From Scleroderma bovista (lineage: Eukaryota; Basidiomycota; Agaricomycetes; Boletales; Sclerodermataceae), in contig JAYMGJ010000247.1 of NCBI GenBank assembly GCA_037178675.1, positions 1 to 64,000 on the forward strand: DNA of 64,000 bases. The letters are read 5' to 3'. The position numbers were made by a program, and so were the translations under genes. Shown one piece after another: positions 63,708-64,000 of the stretch (positions are counted from its first letter, which is position 1; each line of letters begins with the position of its first letter). Below the pieces are notes generated by a model, which saw nothing but the letters and a program-made list of their open reading frames with translations, ran no database searches and had not been told where the DNA came from.

Positions 63708-64000
63708 ATGTCGGTTGAGTTAAAGCGGACAGGGCAGAAGGTGGAACACCTTTTCCCAGCGCCTTGGTGATTTCTGATCTACTTTACTGGACAGATGCCA
63801 CGAGTTGGGTAGGTTTCTTTCTAGGCTTATCATTGCTGGTCTAACCATACTCATAGGTTTGGGTTGTGGAAGGCAAGTCTTCTTAGTCCTAGCTTCAGAT
63901 TGCTTACGAGACCAACTCGGCACGAATGCAGGTAACCAAGTCGAGCTGTGCAGAGGTGCGTCGTAGTAAAATGATCCAGTTCGAGTGCTTATCGGCCCCA
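63708..64000 (+). CDS. 5' end of an unrecognised gene, cut by the window edge
   Basis: ATG at 63708 gives MSVELKRTGQKVEHLFPAP before a probable splice site, with further donor/acceptor candidates around 63766-63855. The frame beyond is not resolved and the gene would continue past 64000. Low confidence. Confidence 0.3.

Overview
This window is a chromosome end of a filamentous basidiomycete, most likely an agaricomycete. The evidence is a C-rich telomere tract at base 1, genes broken by many introns of about 45-60 nt, a KDZ-type transposase, Coprina-like telomeric retroelements, and best-recognised proteins of fungal type (POM152, TTI1, RRP1, POP3, a fused PABA synthase, DCD1). Everything here is read from sequence and from memory of families; no search was run.

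Region 1 (1-15475) is the telomere and a head-to-tail array of three Penelope-like retroelements of the endonuclease-lacking, telomere-attached type. All lie on the + strand with 3' ends pointing inward, as expected if reverse transcription is primed from the chromosome end. Element 1 is 5'-truncated and capped directly by telomere repeats. Element 2 is full length and almost identical to element 1. Element 3 is full length but diverged. Each full element is preceded by two tandem ~890 bp pseudo-LTR copies carrying CCAAT and TATA motifs and a type I hammerhead ribozyme. Element 3 also has a fifth, independently diverged hammerhead. Short degenerate telomere-repeat patches separate the modules. 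In all three bodies a 55-61 nt intron sits where splicing gives a short ORF1 with a lysine-rich tail and a stop, while retention opens a continuous ORF1-reverse transcriptase fusion.

Region 2 (15476-21180) is a transition zone: a gene-poor stretch, an apparently complete KDZ transposase gene on the - strand, a small tandem repeat array, a strong palindrome, and then a 5'-truncated ALG9 mannosyltransferase gene.

Region 3 (21180-64000) is dense, ordinary gene space. In order: ALG9 fragment, tail-anchored thioredoxin, RNase III-like/dsRBD protein, POM152 nucleoporin, inorganic pyrophosphatase, GCP4-like gamma-tubulin complex protein, TBC Rab-GAP, RRP1, 5-hydroxyisourate hydrolase, UBC12, a 2OG-Fe(II) oxygenase, PABA synthase, TTI1, dCMP deaminase, POP3-like RNase P protein, amidase, GNAT-like protein, FBXO21-like F-box protein, CoA-dependent acyltransferase, GDP-fucose transporter, O-fucosyltransferase-like protein, ketopantoate reductase. 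Many are head-to-head pairs sharing intergenic regions of about 80-250 bp; the GDP-fucose transporter and O-fucosyltransferase pair is functionally suggestive.

The most interesting signals are the intron-gated choice between ORF1 and the ORF1-RT fusion, conserved in three copies, and the set of five hammerhead ribozymes, one with a completely different but still paired set of stems.
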